Shown: piece after piece, positions 1 to 11,400 of the stretch | Numbering within the stretch: the first letter of the stretch is position 1 | Layout of the letters: the number at the start of each line of letters is the position of its first letter | Assembly (NCBI RefSeq): GCF_910592395.1 | Contig: NC_088317.1 | Location: forward strand, 2,170,001 to 2,234,000 | Length of the DNA stretch: 64,000 nucleotides | Reading direction: 5' to 3' | From: Lineus longissimus | Lineage: Eukaryota; Nemertea; Pilidiophora; Heteronemertea; Lineidae | Program-made: the position numbers and the translations under genes | Notes under the pieces: generated by a model | Told to the model about the DNA's origin: nothing | Databases searched by the model: none | Seen by the model: the letters and a program-made list of their open reading frames with translations, nothing else

Positions 1-201
1 TGGCGCCCGCTCGTCCTCCCTTGAACTGGAAAACATCTTCACGACTGTTTTAGGCATGAATTTATCATGTTCCAGCAAATTCCGTTCATTCGGTTCTGTT
101 GCGTTAATTCGGTGAGGCCTCCAGGCGGTATATTCCAACTCGTTCAAAGTGAATTTTGGAATCCTTCTTCGTGGTTTCAAGAAACGCAATGTGATCGTTT
201 T

Positions 202-720
202 TTAATTTTGGGAAATCTTTCTGCTTTTACCTGTTATATTGCAATTACATGCAATACTTATCAATCCTAATAATGGTTTTTTTCGTTCGTTGTCATGACC
301 ATCCCGGGAACAACCCAATAGCAAGCCGAAAATTGAAAGAAGGTTACCGGAATGCCGACCGAATGCATTAACCGTTAAAATATCATTCGCCACCGCTACC
401 GCAGTTAACGTTATGTACGCGTGTGATACACGTACCTTTGAAATTGGGATATGATGCTTCGTCATGGCATAACCGCGGCTCCGCCTGTACCATTGAAAAA
501 ACAACGCACCACCTTTTATCAGAACTGATACCAGGTCACCTCCCGGTGAAAAAAATAGGTCGAACGTGTTACTAAATTGGAGTCGTATACCATGTGTAAA
601 ACCGATAGTTATCCAACGACCAGTTATATTATATACAGTGGTGTACACCGTGGTTATCAGCAGTTTATCGAATTTCGAACAGCCAATGACATTGGTGACT
701 CGAGAGAAGCATCGCCGCAC
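202..720 (-). CDS. Unrecognised open frame, possible exon
   Basis: A 172-codon open frame on the minus strand, lying just downstream of the fragment at 735-1760 and in another frame. Its composition is protein-like, with alternating hydrophobic and polar runs (for example ITTVYTTVYNITGRW and AYITLTAVAVANDILTV), but I see no domain. It may be a further exon of the neighbouring gene or chance. The ATG at its start is not supported by any splice or promoter signal. Confidence 0.2.
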   Translation of the reverse strand: MRRCFSRVTNVIGCSKFDKLLITTVYTTVYNITGRWITIGFTHGIRLQFSNTFDLFFSPGGDLVSVLIKGGALFFQWYRRSRGYAMTKHHIPISKVRVSHAYITLTAVAVANDILTVNAFGRHSGNLLSIFGLLLGCSRDGHDNERKKPLLGLISIACNCNITGKSRKISQN

Positions 721-734
721 TAAATATTTAGAGT

Positions 735-1760
735 CTAGACGTTAACTTCATATAAATGAACTGATTCCAAGAGAACCTGGCGATTCTTTGAGCCGGAAAC
801 TTGAACATGGAAAATGTTGCCAAATTTGTTCAACAGAATTTGTATCCATTTTGGTCGCCGTTTAAACTTAATATCAACAGTTAACTGTTGAAGTTTCATT
901 TCTAAATTTGGGGTGATGTTTTTTGTTTGTGCGCACACAACTTGAACTGCATGCTTGATATGTACATTCAATGCAAATTTAGAAATAGGCAGTGCAAATG
1001 CAATTTGAGGATTGCCCAATAAATCAACAAATATCTCATTGGGTTGCTTCAAGGTCATAATCTGATTTTGAACTTCATGCATCGGATTTATAGAACAAAG
1101 CTTCGAAATCATGTTGCCTGTTCTTATTTGCTTTGAAGAAATGAAAAGGTATTTCAAGAAGGATTGTGGAACAATAATAGCTGAAAGAACTCCTCGCAGG
1201 TAAAACGAGTAGAACGTAGTGAGTCTAAGGACTGTTTCAGGGCTATGTATGACTGAAATATTGAAGAGTGTCACCTCCTGGTCGCCGGCCACTTGGGAAA
1301 GCAAAGCGAAGTGTGTCTGTAGGTTGGATAATGTCGCTCTTATATTATTAAAAATTGTAAGCTGGCTCTTCTTTGGGAGGGGTACTTTTCCGGTAAAACG
1401 TCCCACTCTAAAGTCAAAAAGCACCAGTTTTCTCCCAATTCCCGTTATTTCGAAATGGTTATAAGAACCGAGGACAAATGTGGATTTTCTCCGATAATAA
1501 GTCGAGTTGTAGAGAACCATGAAGGCCGTTTTGTTACGATTATGCGCATAAACGAGAGTTCTGGTGTACGGTATCGGTCGTTCAGTAAAGTAAACCATTA
1601 TGTAATCTAAATCCGGATTATAATAAAACGTAAGCTTGTTTTTGTATGATTCGTCGTTCTTATGGAGGCGCACGTTGGGTATAAGATGCGCAGCATATTT
1701 GAATCTGTATTTCAAGAACCTTGTACCCTGTGTGTCAGTTAATAATGCATTGTATTGAAT
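735..1760 (-). CDS. Unrecognised protein fragment, 5' end cut by a transposon
   Basis: A continuous minus-strand frame of about 340 codons ending in a TAG at its low-coordinate end. The first 20 codons of the longest ORF (up to 1820) lie inside the inverted-repeat element at 1761-2702, so that ATG is not the original start. Host coding sequence begins at the target duplication, and the frame would resume across 2712. The protein is rich in aromatic and aliphatic residues (YRRKSTFVLGSYNHFEITG, NPQIAFALPISKFALNVHI) with basic stretches. I do not recognise a family. Its 3' half was copied to 47877-48447. It could be an exon of a larger gene or an old duplicated fragment. The absence of stops over 1 kb argues that it was coding recently. 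Confidence 0.45.
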   Translation of the reverse strand: MQYNALLTDTQGTRFLKYRFKYAAHLIPNVRLHKNDESYKNKLTFYYNPDLDYIMVYFTERPIPYTRTLVYAHNRNKTAFMVLYNSTYYRRKSTFVLGSYNHFEITGIGRKLVLFDFRVGRFTGKVPLPKKSQLTIFNNIRATLSNLQTHFALLSQVAGDQEVTLFNISVIHSPETVLRLTTFYSFYLRGVLSAIIVPQSFLKYLFISSKQIRTGNMISKLCSINPMHEVQNQIMTLKQPNEIFVDLLGNPQIAFALPISKFALNVHIKHAVQVVCAQTKNITPNLEMKLQQLTVDIKFKRRPKWIQILLNKFGNIFHVQVSGSKNRQVLLESVHLYEVNV

Positions 1761-2702
1761 CAAGGAGGATACCGCGGTGACGTCACGCCTTTCCAAGATG
1801 GCGCTGCATATTGTAAACAAACTCGATCCACGGCCAAGGGAAAATCAAGTCATCAAAAAAGTTAGATTTTTCGCATCAAGTCAGAGTTATTAGTACTTTT
1901 CTGCTATGAAATAAGTCTTCAGGCAATAAGCTATCATTTGAATAATGAAAAGTGCTGTTTTGATGGGGAAAAATAGGGTTTTTTAAACCAAATAGCCGGC
2001 ACCGATCTTCCAAAATTAGCGATGGTTTCAAAACAGTCTCCCAGATATAGGGCAATCTCTTCATTATCATAATGGGATTTGGAGGCATGTTTACAGATTT
2101 TACAAGTTCGAGACCTGTAATACCTAAAACTCGCATAGATCCCCATAGATCCCCTCTATTTGTCGAGTTAGCGCCCCTGTAAGATCATGCATTTTCGGAC
2201 ACTAGAACGAAATCTTCCTGCGGATATCGCGGTTTCGGTGATGATTTAAGGAGAAATTGACTGTTCTTAGAGTTGTATGGGACAGAAATGAGTTCATACT
2301 TCATGAATACATGAATATATTATGATATGGGCGGGCTTCTAAGTCAAAACAATAACAAACTCAACTGCATCTCTACTGTATATTGCGTAGTGCATTGCCT
2401 AGTGTATTTCGTAGTGTATTTTAGCGGAGACATTATTTCCGCACTTTGGCCACGCCAAACGTCTTTTTTATTCGTGGAAGTTAATCTGCTCTGTAAATTT
2501 TATTTTACACAGGAAGAATCCATACTAGGTATTGCAATATTTCATGTCTATTGGTGTTTTTGTGTACAGGAGCGCACCAGACAGTGAGACGTGGAGATGT
2601 GTTCAGCGCTGGTGCTGTCAGTAGACTGAATCTGATTGGCCATAGCGATCACTAATATGGGTCGGGATCACGTGATGTGACGTCACCGCGGTATCCTCCT
2701 TG
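1761..2702. mobile_element. Non-autonomous TIR DNA transposon with 9-bp target duplication
   Basis: The ends are perfect 26-bp inverted repeats, 1761-1786 (beginning CAAGGAGGATACCGCGGTGA) and 2677-2702. The element is flanked by identical 9-bp direct repeats GTATTGAAT at 1752-1760 and 2703-2711, which are target-site duplications. It is 942 bp long with no convincing transposase frame, so it would move with a transposase made elsewhere. A 9-bp duplication is typical of Mutator-like elements, but the family assignment is inference. It sits inside the coding frame at 735-1760. Confidence 0.85.
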
Positions 2703-2711
2703 GTATTGAAT

Positions 2712-3546
2712 AGTACAATATCGATTCACTTTTTGAATGACTTATTTTTCGTTTTTTTTATACATTTCAACCAGACAATACAATTTACCCCCTACAGTAC
2801 ATCGTGTCCTTTCCCAGCCACGGTACGTGTGACATTCCACGTACAACGAATGCCAAACGTTGAACCGACGCATTGAGTGGAGATGCCCGCGTCCCCAGCA
2901 AATGTCCGGCCAGAAAGGCACCCGATCAATACTGAGAGACGGGGACAGATTGCTGTAGCAATATCATATCGAGTACCTAGCCCAGGATAGAGTGAGCTTG
3001 AGGAAGAATGTGGCCGACACCTGTGAAGTGCACAGATGGTACTGACCCTTGTTAAAATCTTCACCAATAAAGTAGGACGTAATTGTACGGATTGGCCTGC
3101 ATCTGCCCACAATAAACATGCGTATTATTGAAGTTGGGTCTCCAATAAAAAACACACACCAATATGCGCATATATACACCTTTCCAGAAATTGGGCGCTG
3201 AGTGTCCGAAATAGTGATGTCATAAGGGGAAACTAGGCCTTATGGTGGAGGGACAAAGGAGATAGTCATGGTTGACCAACACACTTGAATGCCTTTGATG
3301 ACGGACAAGGGGGAAAAGTTAGTTCCAATGCAAGCCACCAATTTCGGGAAGCATGTATAGCATGGCATTGCAACACTGGTCTCTCGTGCACTTTTCGACG
3401 GAACCCCAAACCCCTTGGTATAAATGTCTGAAGCCCTCCGGTGTTGCGTGCCATTGTTCGTGTAACTCATATACCTAACCAAAATGCCTGGACCAAATAC
3501 ATTCATTTTTGTATTGTAACTTGTGTACATTTTACATTGTTGGAAC
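2712..3546. other. No resolved gene; short minus-strand frames only
   Basis: Several overlapping minus-strand frames of 60-106 codons occur (2792-3112, 2964-3179, 3240-3530). They have cysteine-containing stretches but no frame stands out, and I could not connect them by splice sites. They may be decayed exons of the gene at 3547-3867. An AATAAA-like word lies near 3549 on the plus strand. Confidence 0.3.
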
Positions 3547-3867
3547 TCAATAAAGACTGAAGTTTAAATTTTGGTCGAAGATTTGAGGGGGTATTTTTGC
3601 TTCATGATTCTTGAACTTTACCTTCTTTTGGTAACCGTGACTCCCTTCAAACGCCAATGCCTCCTCCTCCTCCATACACGTCCCCTTCTTCATGCTCAAC
3701 TGACAACATAACTCACCGTCATTCCGGTAAGCGATGAAGGTTGAACAGGCCGGTTTTCTCCCACAGAGTATTGTACATTTTATGAGGGAAATAACGAATT
3801 GTCTCCCTAGATCGGGCTCCAGTAAAATCATGTCTGAGGCGAGTCTGCTGAATATTCCCTGAATCAT
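3547..3867 (-). CDS. PAN/Apple-like cysteine domain exon (partial)
   Basis: The minus-strand frame contains IKCTILCGRKPACSTFIAY followed by GELCCQLSM. The spacing C-x3-C-x5-C-x-x-F-x-x-Y ... C-x-L is the core of PAN/Apple domains, which mediate protein or carbohydrate binding in secreted and surface proteins. Only this segment is recognisable. A possible donor (GTAAAG) follows the lysine pair after HGYQKK. No signal peptide or start can be assigned, so this is likely one exon of a larger or broken secreted-protein gene. The domain call rests on cysteine spacing only. Confidence 0.35.
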   Translation of the reverse strand: MIQGIFSRLASDMILLEPDLGRQFVISLIKCTILCGRKPACSTFIAYRNDGELCCQLSMKKGTCMEEEEALAFEGSHGYQKKVKFKNHEAKIPPQIFDQNLNFSLY

Positions 3868-4160
3868 TTGGCATCGTGTTCAGATGATCGGTCAGAACTA
3901 ATTGTCATATTCGACTAAAAGTAAAATCATTGTCATTTCCATTCAATTCCAAGTGATAACCACCCTAGAGAATTAATTCCCCAGATTGCCGAGAATCAGG
4001 CAGGCCTTCCAGTTTGCCGAGCTTGCCTGTCCTGGTGATAATACGCAGATCTATACAATTTCTGCAATGATGTACTAGATACTAACGCACGTGATACCTA
4101 AGAACATCGTCCAATAATTGGGATTATCAGATTACCTTGTCGGGCAGTAAAGTCCTCTTA

Positions 4161-4332
4161 GTAACCTTCAATCTGCCTGGAGACTGAATATTTCCATCAG
4201 CGACCAGTGGTTCAGAGAGAGTATCCTTCGATCTGCCTGCAGACTGAATATTTCCATCAGCGACCAGTGGTTCAGAGAGAGTATCCTTTGATCTGCTTGG
4301 AGAGTGAATATTTCTATCAGCGACAACTGATT
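4161..4332. repeat. 60-bp tandem repeat, about 2.9 copies
   Basis: Copies start at 4161, 4221 and 4281, exactly 60 bp apart, sharing words such as ATCTGCCTGGAGACTGAATA and CAGCGACCAGTGGTTCAGAG. The third copy is more diverged and breaks off near 4332. A fragment resembling its end reappears around 4449-4490. Confidence 0.85.
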
Positions 4333-5117
4333 ACAACAAATAAGGGACGTCTATTGCGACCACATCCCTAGCGTCGGTCAAATGGAAAAGGTAGCAAGTC
4401 GCACCATTTATGACAAAATCAAGTTTGTTAAACTTACTAGCTATCTATCGTTCAGCGACAACTTATTTTAAGTAAGGGACGTTTATGAAAGAACTATCTG
4501 ACATGATAGCAGCCCGAGTTTGAGCATCAGACGTCGATAGCACTTCCATTCAAAGTTTAACAATAAAACTGGCTCTACGATCGATTTTAGTCGCCGGAAA
4601 CTATTATCGGTAAAAGTGAAATCATGATTCAATCGATAACATCGACAATGCTAAGTAGCAATAGTACTGTGATCAATAACCCATTTTCTTTTGTTGCTAG
4701 CATACATTGTGATTTTGCGCCCCTAAACAATGTATACATAAGGGACACACTGGAGATGTACAGGGTGTTAATCAAATCAGATAAAATGGGTTTTACTCGA
4801 CATACCAAATATTTCTAAAATCTCAGTTTTTGTGGGCTGAACTTAAACCCCCTACTTACTTTCCACAAGAAGTAATAACTCTTTAAAATGTTGTATTTTA
4901 TATGAATTAAATAAAATGAAACGGCGCAAAATCTCAAATTTTCATTTAGCTATTATGTTATCCATGACGTCCTTTGAATCAGTAACAGTTAGTTAGGCCT
5001 TGAAGTCATGCAATTTTCAGCGCAACATTTCTGATAACCTGTTAATTTTTCTGATAACCTGTGTCACATTTATCATAATCCGGTGGGAAAAAGCAAGATG
5101 CGAGACTTTCATGTCGG
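4333..5117. other. Intergenic sequence, nothing recognised
   Basis: AT-rich sequence upstream of gene A. A short frame at 4624-4818 has no supporting features. The immediate promoter begins near 5100. Confidence 0.5.
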
Positions 5118-5175
5118 TATATATACCTCCGCTGGACATCTCTGTCATCAATTGATCAAGACTTGGACAGCACAG
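5118..5175 (+). promoter_or_regulatory. TATA box and non-coding first exon of gene A
   Basis: A TATATATA box at 5118-5125 is followed about 30 bp later by the probable transcription start (near 5148) and a short untranslated exon ending at 5175 before the donor GTAAGT. The coding exon then starts at 5404 after the acceptor ...TCCTACAG. The layout matches gene B (TATA at 16016, donor at 16078). Confidence 0.7.
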
Positions 5176-5413
5176 GTAAGTACAAATTTAAGAACTTCAG
5201 GCCCGATTTTTGCCAACAAATATCGATAAACCTCAGCCTAAAGATAGACCTATTCACTCAATCAAATCACCTAAACAAATACTGGTGTAACGTTTTTGAG
5301 TGTTTCCGTTTCTGAGATTTCCTCTCACTTTTGGGAACGCCAAACCAGACGCACCGAAACCGGCTAAATAGTGTCGACGATATTTTTTGCTTTTATCCTA
5401 CAGCATCGACAAG

Positions 5414-8400
5414 ATGAGAGCTGTCACATTAGTCTGCATCGTTCTCGTACTGGGTGTTGGAAACACCAAGGCTGATTTCTTCGATGACCTCTTCGCCCAG
5501 GTCCTGAAGCCAACTGCTGAACAGATTGTTCAGGCCGGCCAGAATGCCCTTCTCCAACTCCTCGAACAAGGCGTTCTCTCAAATCTCGGAAAGCGCGGCG
5601 TTGACTTCGACCCCGTCAAGCTCCAGGCCTTCCTCGACAAGGCCAGGGAGGTCCTCGGTGAAAAGTTCGAGCCCCTGAAGGAGACCATCCTTGAGGGATA
5701 CAAGGAGCTCATCGAATTCGCCCAGAACGTCAACTCTCTCTCCTGGGTGAACAAGGGGATGACCAAGCGTGACCTCCACAATGCTCTCGATGTGATCGTC
5801 AGTAAGTTTTTGTTTTAAAGTATCACATTCACCTTGTCTACTTCTCTGTGGGTAAAGGTATCGGTTCGCCTCGTCAACGCAATAGAAACAAGGTTATTTC
5901 ATTGCAGTGTTTGAGGGGTATATGGTAGTATGAAAAAAAGCTAAACGTTGCCAAACGTCCCTCAAAATAAGATAGTCCGTCTATTGTATCATCAAAGTGC
6001 CATTATTATCAAATAGCCAGGTTATCCGCCTACAAAGGCTCGGTGTTGAACGCTTGCATGGAGCCTTGATACCACATGTATGTATGTTCCCTAAAATTCA
6101 GACTTATTTCTTCAACGCTTGTCGGACGCTTTTAATTCCCTTGTTTTATTATTTCAAATTTAGAGACACACCAGAGCAAACTCCGCGATGTCTGGACAGA
6201 TCTTTTGGGAAACCTCGGAAACATGGGAATCGGCCTCCTCGGACAGACTGTCGCCACTGGTCTTGGTGAACTCCAGAACCTCCTCAACCAGGGAGTTGGG
6301 GATCTCGCCGGAAAGAAGCGTGATGTCTGGACTGACCTCCTGGCCAACCTCGGAAACTCTGGAATCGGCCTTCTCGGACAGACTGTTGCCACTGGTCTTG
6401 GTGAACTCCAGAACCTCCTAAACCAGAATGTTGGAAAGCGTGAACTCGGTACGTATGGTACTCATTCATAAACTCGTCACTTGCCAATATGGTATTAAAC
6501 TGCAATTTAATGCACTTCCTTACCCTTTCAGGTATATAGCATCTAGTTTTTAATTCCAGAACTCCGTGATGCATGGACCGATCTCCTCGGAAACCTCGGA
6601 AACATGGGAATCGGCCTCCTCGGACAAACTGTCGCCACTGGTCTCGGTGAACTCCAGAACCTCCTCAACCAGGGTGTTGGAGACCTCGCTGGAAAGCGTG
6701 AAGTCCGTGATGCTTGGACCGACCTTCTCGGCAACCTTGGAAACATGGGAATCGGCCTCCTCGGACAGACTGTAGCCACTGGTCTCGGCGAACTCCAGAA
6801 CCTCCTCAACCAGGGTGTTGGAGACCTCGCTGGAAAGCGTGAAGTCCGTGATGTCTGGACTGACCTTCTCGCTAACCTCGGAAACATGGGAATCGGCCTC
6901 CTCGGACAAACCGTCCAGACTGGTCTCGGTGAACTCCAGAACCTCCTCAATCAGGGAGTTGGAGACCTCGCTGGAAAACGTGCGGAGGACATCAGTATGT
7001 ATTTAATCATAAGTTTCCAAAATACCTTCACGAATATTGACGGAATTCTATTTGACACCACACCAAAGAAAAACTGTAGACTTTGCGCGAACATCTTTGA
7101 TTCAGAATTTATTTAAACCTACAGCATTACGACTCGTATTAAAATTCTGATGCATCAAGTTGCTTTTCACAAAATGATTTTTGCAGCCCTTGCCGATATC
7201 GAGTCCCGTATTGCCCCAGTTGTCGCCGCCGTCGGTGCCGGGGTTGCCGCTAACGTTATCGCCCCACTCCTCAACCAGGGAATCGGTGCTATTGGAGATG
7301 CCCTTGGCGGGCTCTTTGGAAAGCGTGACTTGGGTAAGTCTAGTCTGGCCTCGAAGTCCTCATGTAGGTCTACCTATTCATTTGTGAACTTCGAACTTGG
7401 AATTGGTATCGCCAGGGGGTTCTAGCCAGCCAAGGAAATAGTGCTATTGGCGACGTTCTTGAGATCTTTTTGAAATCGAGATCTCAGTAGTATTACATGT
7501 ACTTCAACAAATACATGTAATAGGATTTCAGATTTTGCTCCATATTAAACAGAACATGGGGTATAGTCGTCATTCAAAAACCTCAGTCACTTCATTTATG
7601 AATTTCACCTTCAGCTGACATCGAAGCTCGTATTGCCCCAGTTGTCGCCGCCGTCGGTGCCGGAGTTGCCGCTAACGTCATCGCCCCACTCCTCAACCAG
7701 GGAATTGGTGCTATTGGAGATGCCCTCGGTGGCCTCTTCGGAAAGCGTGATGTTGGTAAGAACAAACTACTAAGTCCTCAGGCAGATCTCGAAAAGTCAC
7801 CATTCGTGGGATCAGTCGTTAATTGAAGACAATCAGATAGTAACCGGGTCGGCCAAGCGAAATTGTCCCAAGCAGCCGATAGAATGACGTCTCTCTCTAC
7901 TATCTCACAGCACAGCCGTTACGAGGATCTCTTTGAGCACTGTCTCAAACTAAATTCAGTTTTACATTCTCCTAAAGGCGTGGTGTACTTTGCAAACGTG
8001 TCAAACTATTCAAAGACTAGTTCTACAATCAAAAGCAGGTAGATATACTGTTAAATGCATCGCTTTTATCAATTCTTAGATCCTCGTATCGCCCCAGTTG
8101 TCGTAGCTGTCGGTACCGGTGTTGCCGCAAACGTTATTGCCCCACTCGTCAACCAGGGAATCAATGCCGTTGGAGGCCTCATCGGTGATCTCTTCGGCAA
8201 GCGTGACCTTGGTAAGTCAAAAGAATCATACATGTAAAAAGGTCCATCATGCCGTTTTCCAACTGCGGAAGCAACGGGTGGGTTTTGCTCAGATTTTGAT
8301 ACGAAAACAAGAACGTGGTGTTTTTTTCTTGTTCGCATCATAAAGTCAAGTTTTTGTTTTGGTTTATTATTTCTAGACATACAAGACATTTAAAACCCAA

Positions 8401-11400
8401 GATAACTAAGAAAAGCTTTGATAAAAGTTCCAGTGTAATAGGTCTTTGAGCTCTATCGAATCGACTCCCAAGAAGAGTAGTGTAAGAAAAGTAGGTCACA
8501 GACCATGTTGGAAGTCTGAGAAAGAAACCTACATGTGATGAATTTACTGATTAAGCCAAATGCTTTGTGTTGATCAACTCTCCAAATGCCAATTCGACTA
8601 TTTCCAGAAGACTTCGAAGCCCGCATTGCCCCAGTTGTCGTCGCCGTCGGTGCCGGAGTTGCCGCTAACGTTATCGCCCCAATCCTAAACCAGGGCATCG
8701 GTGCTATTGGAGATGCCCTTGGCGGTCTCTTTGGAAAGCGTGACCTGGGTAAGTTGTGACTGGGCCCAAAGTTATCAGTGGCTGACATCTACCACCCTAC
8801 AATGGATCTCTGTACACAACATCTCGCGCCATCGCACTAACCAAGTAATTAAACAGGCTTCCCTCCATTTTTTCTTCAAAGATTATCAAATCTCAATTCC
8901 AATTTCATTATTTTCAGATCTTGCTGAATTCGAAGCCCGTATCGCACCAGTAATCGTCGCCGTCGGTGCCGGTGTAGCTACCCAGCTCATTTCCCCACTC
9001 GTCAACCAGGGAATCGGTGCTATTGGAGATGCCCTTGGCGGTCTCTTTGGAAAGCGCGACTTGGGTAAGTTCGGTCTTGGCTCAGAGTCCCAAATGGCTG
9101 ATAAGTAGCATCCTAACAACGGATCTCTTGACATAACTTTACGTGCCATCGTCATAACCAAGTAAACCACTAGGGCAATTTCCATTTTTTAATGAAAAAA
9201 TCATTCAACCTGAATTCTGATTTCATGATTTCAGATCTTGCCGAATTTGAAGCTCGTATTGCCCCAGTTGTCGTCGCTGTCGGTGCCGGAGTTGCCGCTA
9301 ACGTCATCGCCCCAATCCTAAACCAGGGCATCGGTGCTATTGGAGATGCCCTTGGCGGTCTCTTTGGAAAGCGTGACCTGGGTAAGTTGTGACTGGGCCC
9401 AAAGTTATCAGTGGCTGACATCTACCACCCTACAACGGATCTCTGGACACAACATCTCGCGCCATCGCACTAACCAAGTAATTAAACAGGCTTCCCTCCA
9501 TTTTTTCTTCAAAGATTATCAAATCTCAATTCCAATTTCATTATTTTCAGATCTTGCTGAATTCGAAGCCCGTATCGCACCAGTAATCGTCGCAGTCGGT
9601 GCCGGTGTAGCTACCCAGCTCATTTCCCCACTCCTCAACCAGGGAATCGGTGCTATTGGAGATGCCCTTGGCGGTCTCTTTGGAAAGCGCGACTTGGGTA
9701 AGTTCGGTCTTGGCTCAGAGTCCCAAATGGCTGATAAGTAGAATCCAAACAACGGATCTCTGGACATAACTTTACGTGCCATCGTCATAACCAAGTAAAC
9801 CACTAGGGCCATTTCCATTTTTTTATGAAAAAATCATTCAACCTGAATTCTGATTTCATGATTTCAGATCTTGCCGAATTTGAAGCTCGTATTGCCCCAG
9901 TTGTCGTCGCTGTCGGTGCCGGAGTTGCCGCTAACGTCATCGCCCCAATCCTAAACCAGGGCATCGGTGCTATTGGAGATGCCCTTGGCGGTCTCTTTGG
10001 AAAGCGTGACCTGGGTAAGTTAAGACTGGGCCCAAAGTTATCAGTGGCTGACATCTACCACCCTACAATGGATCTCTGTACACAACATCTCGCGCCATCA
10101 CACTATCCAAATAATTAAACAGGCTTCCCTCCATTTTTTCTTCAAAGATCATTAAATCTCAATTCCAATTTCATTATTTTCAGATCTTGCTGAATTCGAA
10201 GCTCGTATTGCTCCAGTTGTCGTCGCCGTCGGTGCCGGTGTAGCTACCCAGCTCATTTCCCCACTCGTCAACCAGGGCATCGGTGCTATTGGAGATGCCC
10301 TTGGCGGTCTCTTTGGAAAGCGCGACTTGGGTAAGTTCGGTCTTGGCTCAGAGCCCCAAATGGTTGATAAGTAGCATCCTAACAACGGATCTCTGGACAT
10401 AACTTTACGTGCCATCGTCATAACCAAGTAAACCACTAGGGCCATTTCCATTTTTTTATGAAAAAATCATTCAACCTGAATTCTGATTTCATGATTTCAG
10501 ATCTTGCCGAATTTGAAGCCCGTATTGCCCCAGTTGTCGTCGCTGTCGGTGCCGGAGTTGCCGCTAACGTCATCGCCCCAATCCTAAACCAGGGCATCGG
10601 TGCTATTGGAGATGCCCTTGGCGGTCTCTTTGGAAAGCGTGACCTGGGTAAGTTGTGACTGGGCCCAAAGTTATCAGTGGCTGACATCTACCACCCTACA
10701 ATGGATCTCTGGACACAACATCTCGCGCCATCGCACTAACCAAGTAATTAAACAGGCTTCCCTCCATTTTTTCTTCAAAGATCATTAAATCTCAATTCCA
10801 ATTTCATTATTTTCAGATCTTGCTGAATTCGAAGCCCGTATTGCTCCAGTTGTCGTCGCCGTCGGTGCCGGTGTAGCTACCCAGCTCATTTCCCCACTCG
10901 TCAACCAGGGAATCGGTGCTATTGGAGATGCCCTTGGCGGTCTCTTTGGAAAGCGCGACTTGGGTAAGTTCGGTCTTGGCTCAGAGTCCCAAATGGCTGA
11001 TAAGTAGCATCCTAACAACGGATCTCTTGACATAACTTTACGTGCCATCGTCATAACCAAGTAAACCACTAGGGCCATTTCCATTTTTTTATGAAAAAAT
11101 CATTCAACCTGAATTCTGATTTCATGATTTCAGATCTTGCCGAATTTGAAGCTCGTATTGCCCCAGTTGTCGTCGCTGTCGGTGCCGGAGTTGCCGCTAA
11201 CGTCATCGCCCCAATCCTAAACCAGGGCATCGGTGCTATTGGAGATGCCCTTGGCGGTCTCTTTGGAAAGCGTGACCTGGGTAAGTTGTGACTGGGCCCA
11301 AAGTTATCAGTGGCTGACATCTACCACCCTACAATGGATCTCTGTACACAACATCTGGCGCCATCACACTATCCAAATAATTAAACAGGCTTCCCTCCAT

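Noticed and set aside
1761-1820. ATG at 1820 as the start of the 361-codon minus-strand frame
   Set aside because: It lies inside the TIR transposon, so the first 20 codons are transposon sequence read through by chance.
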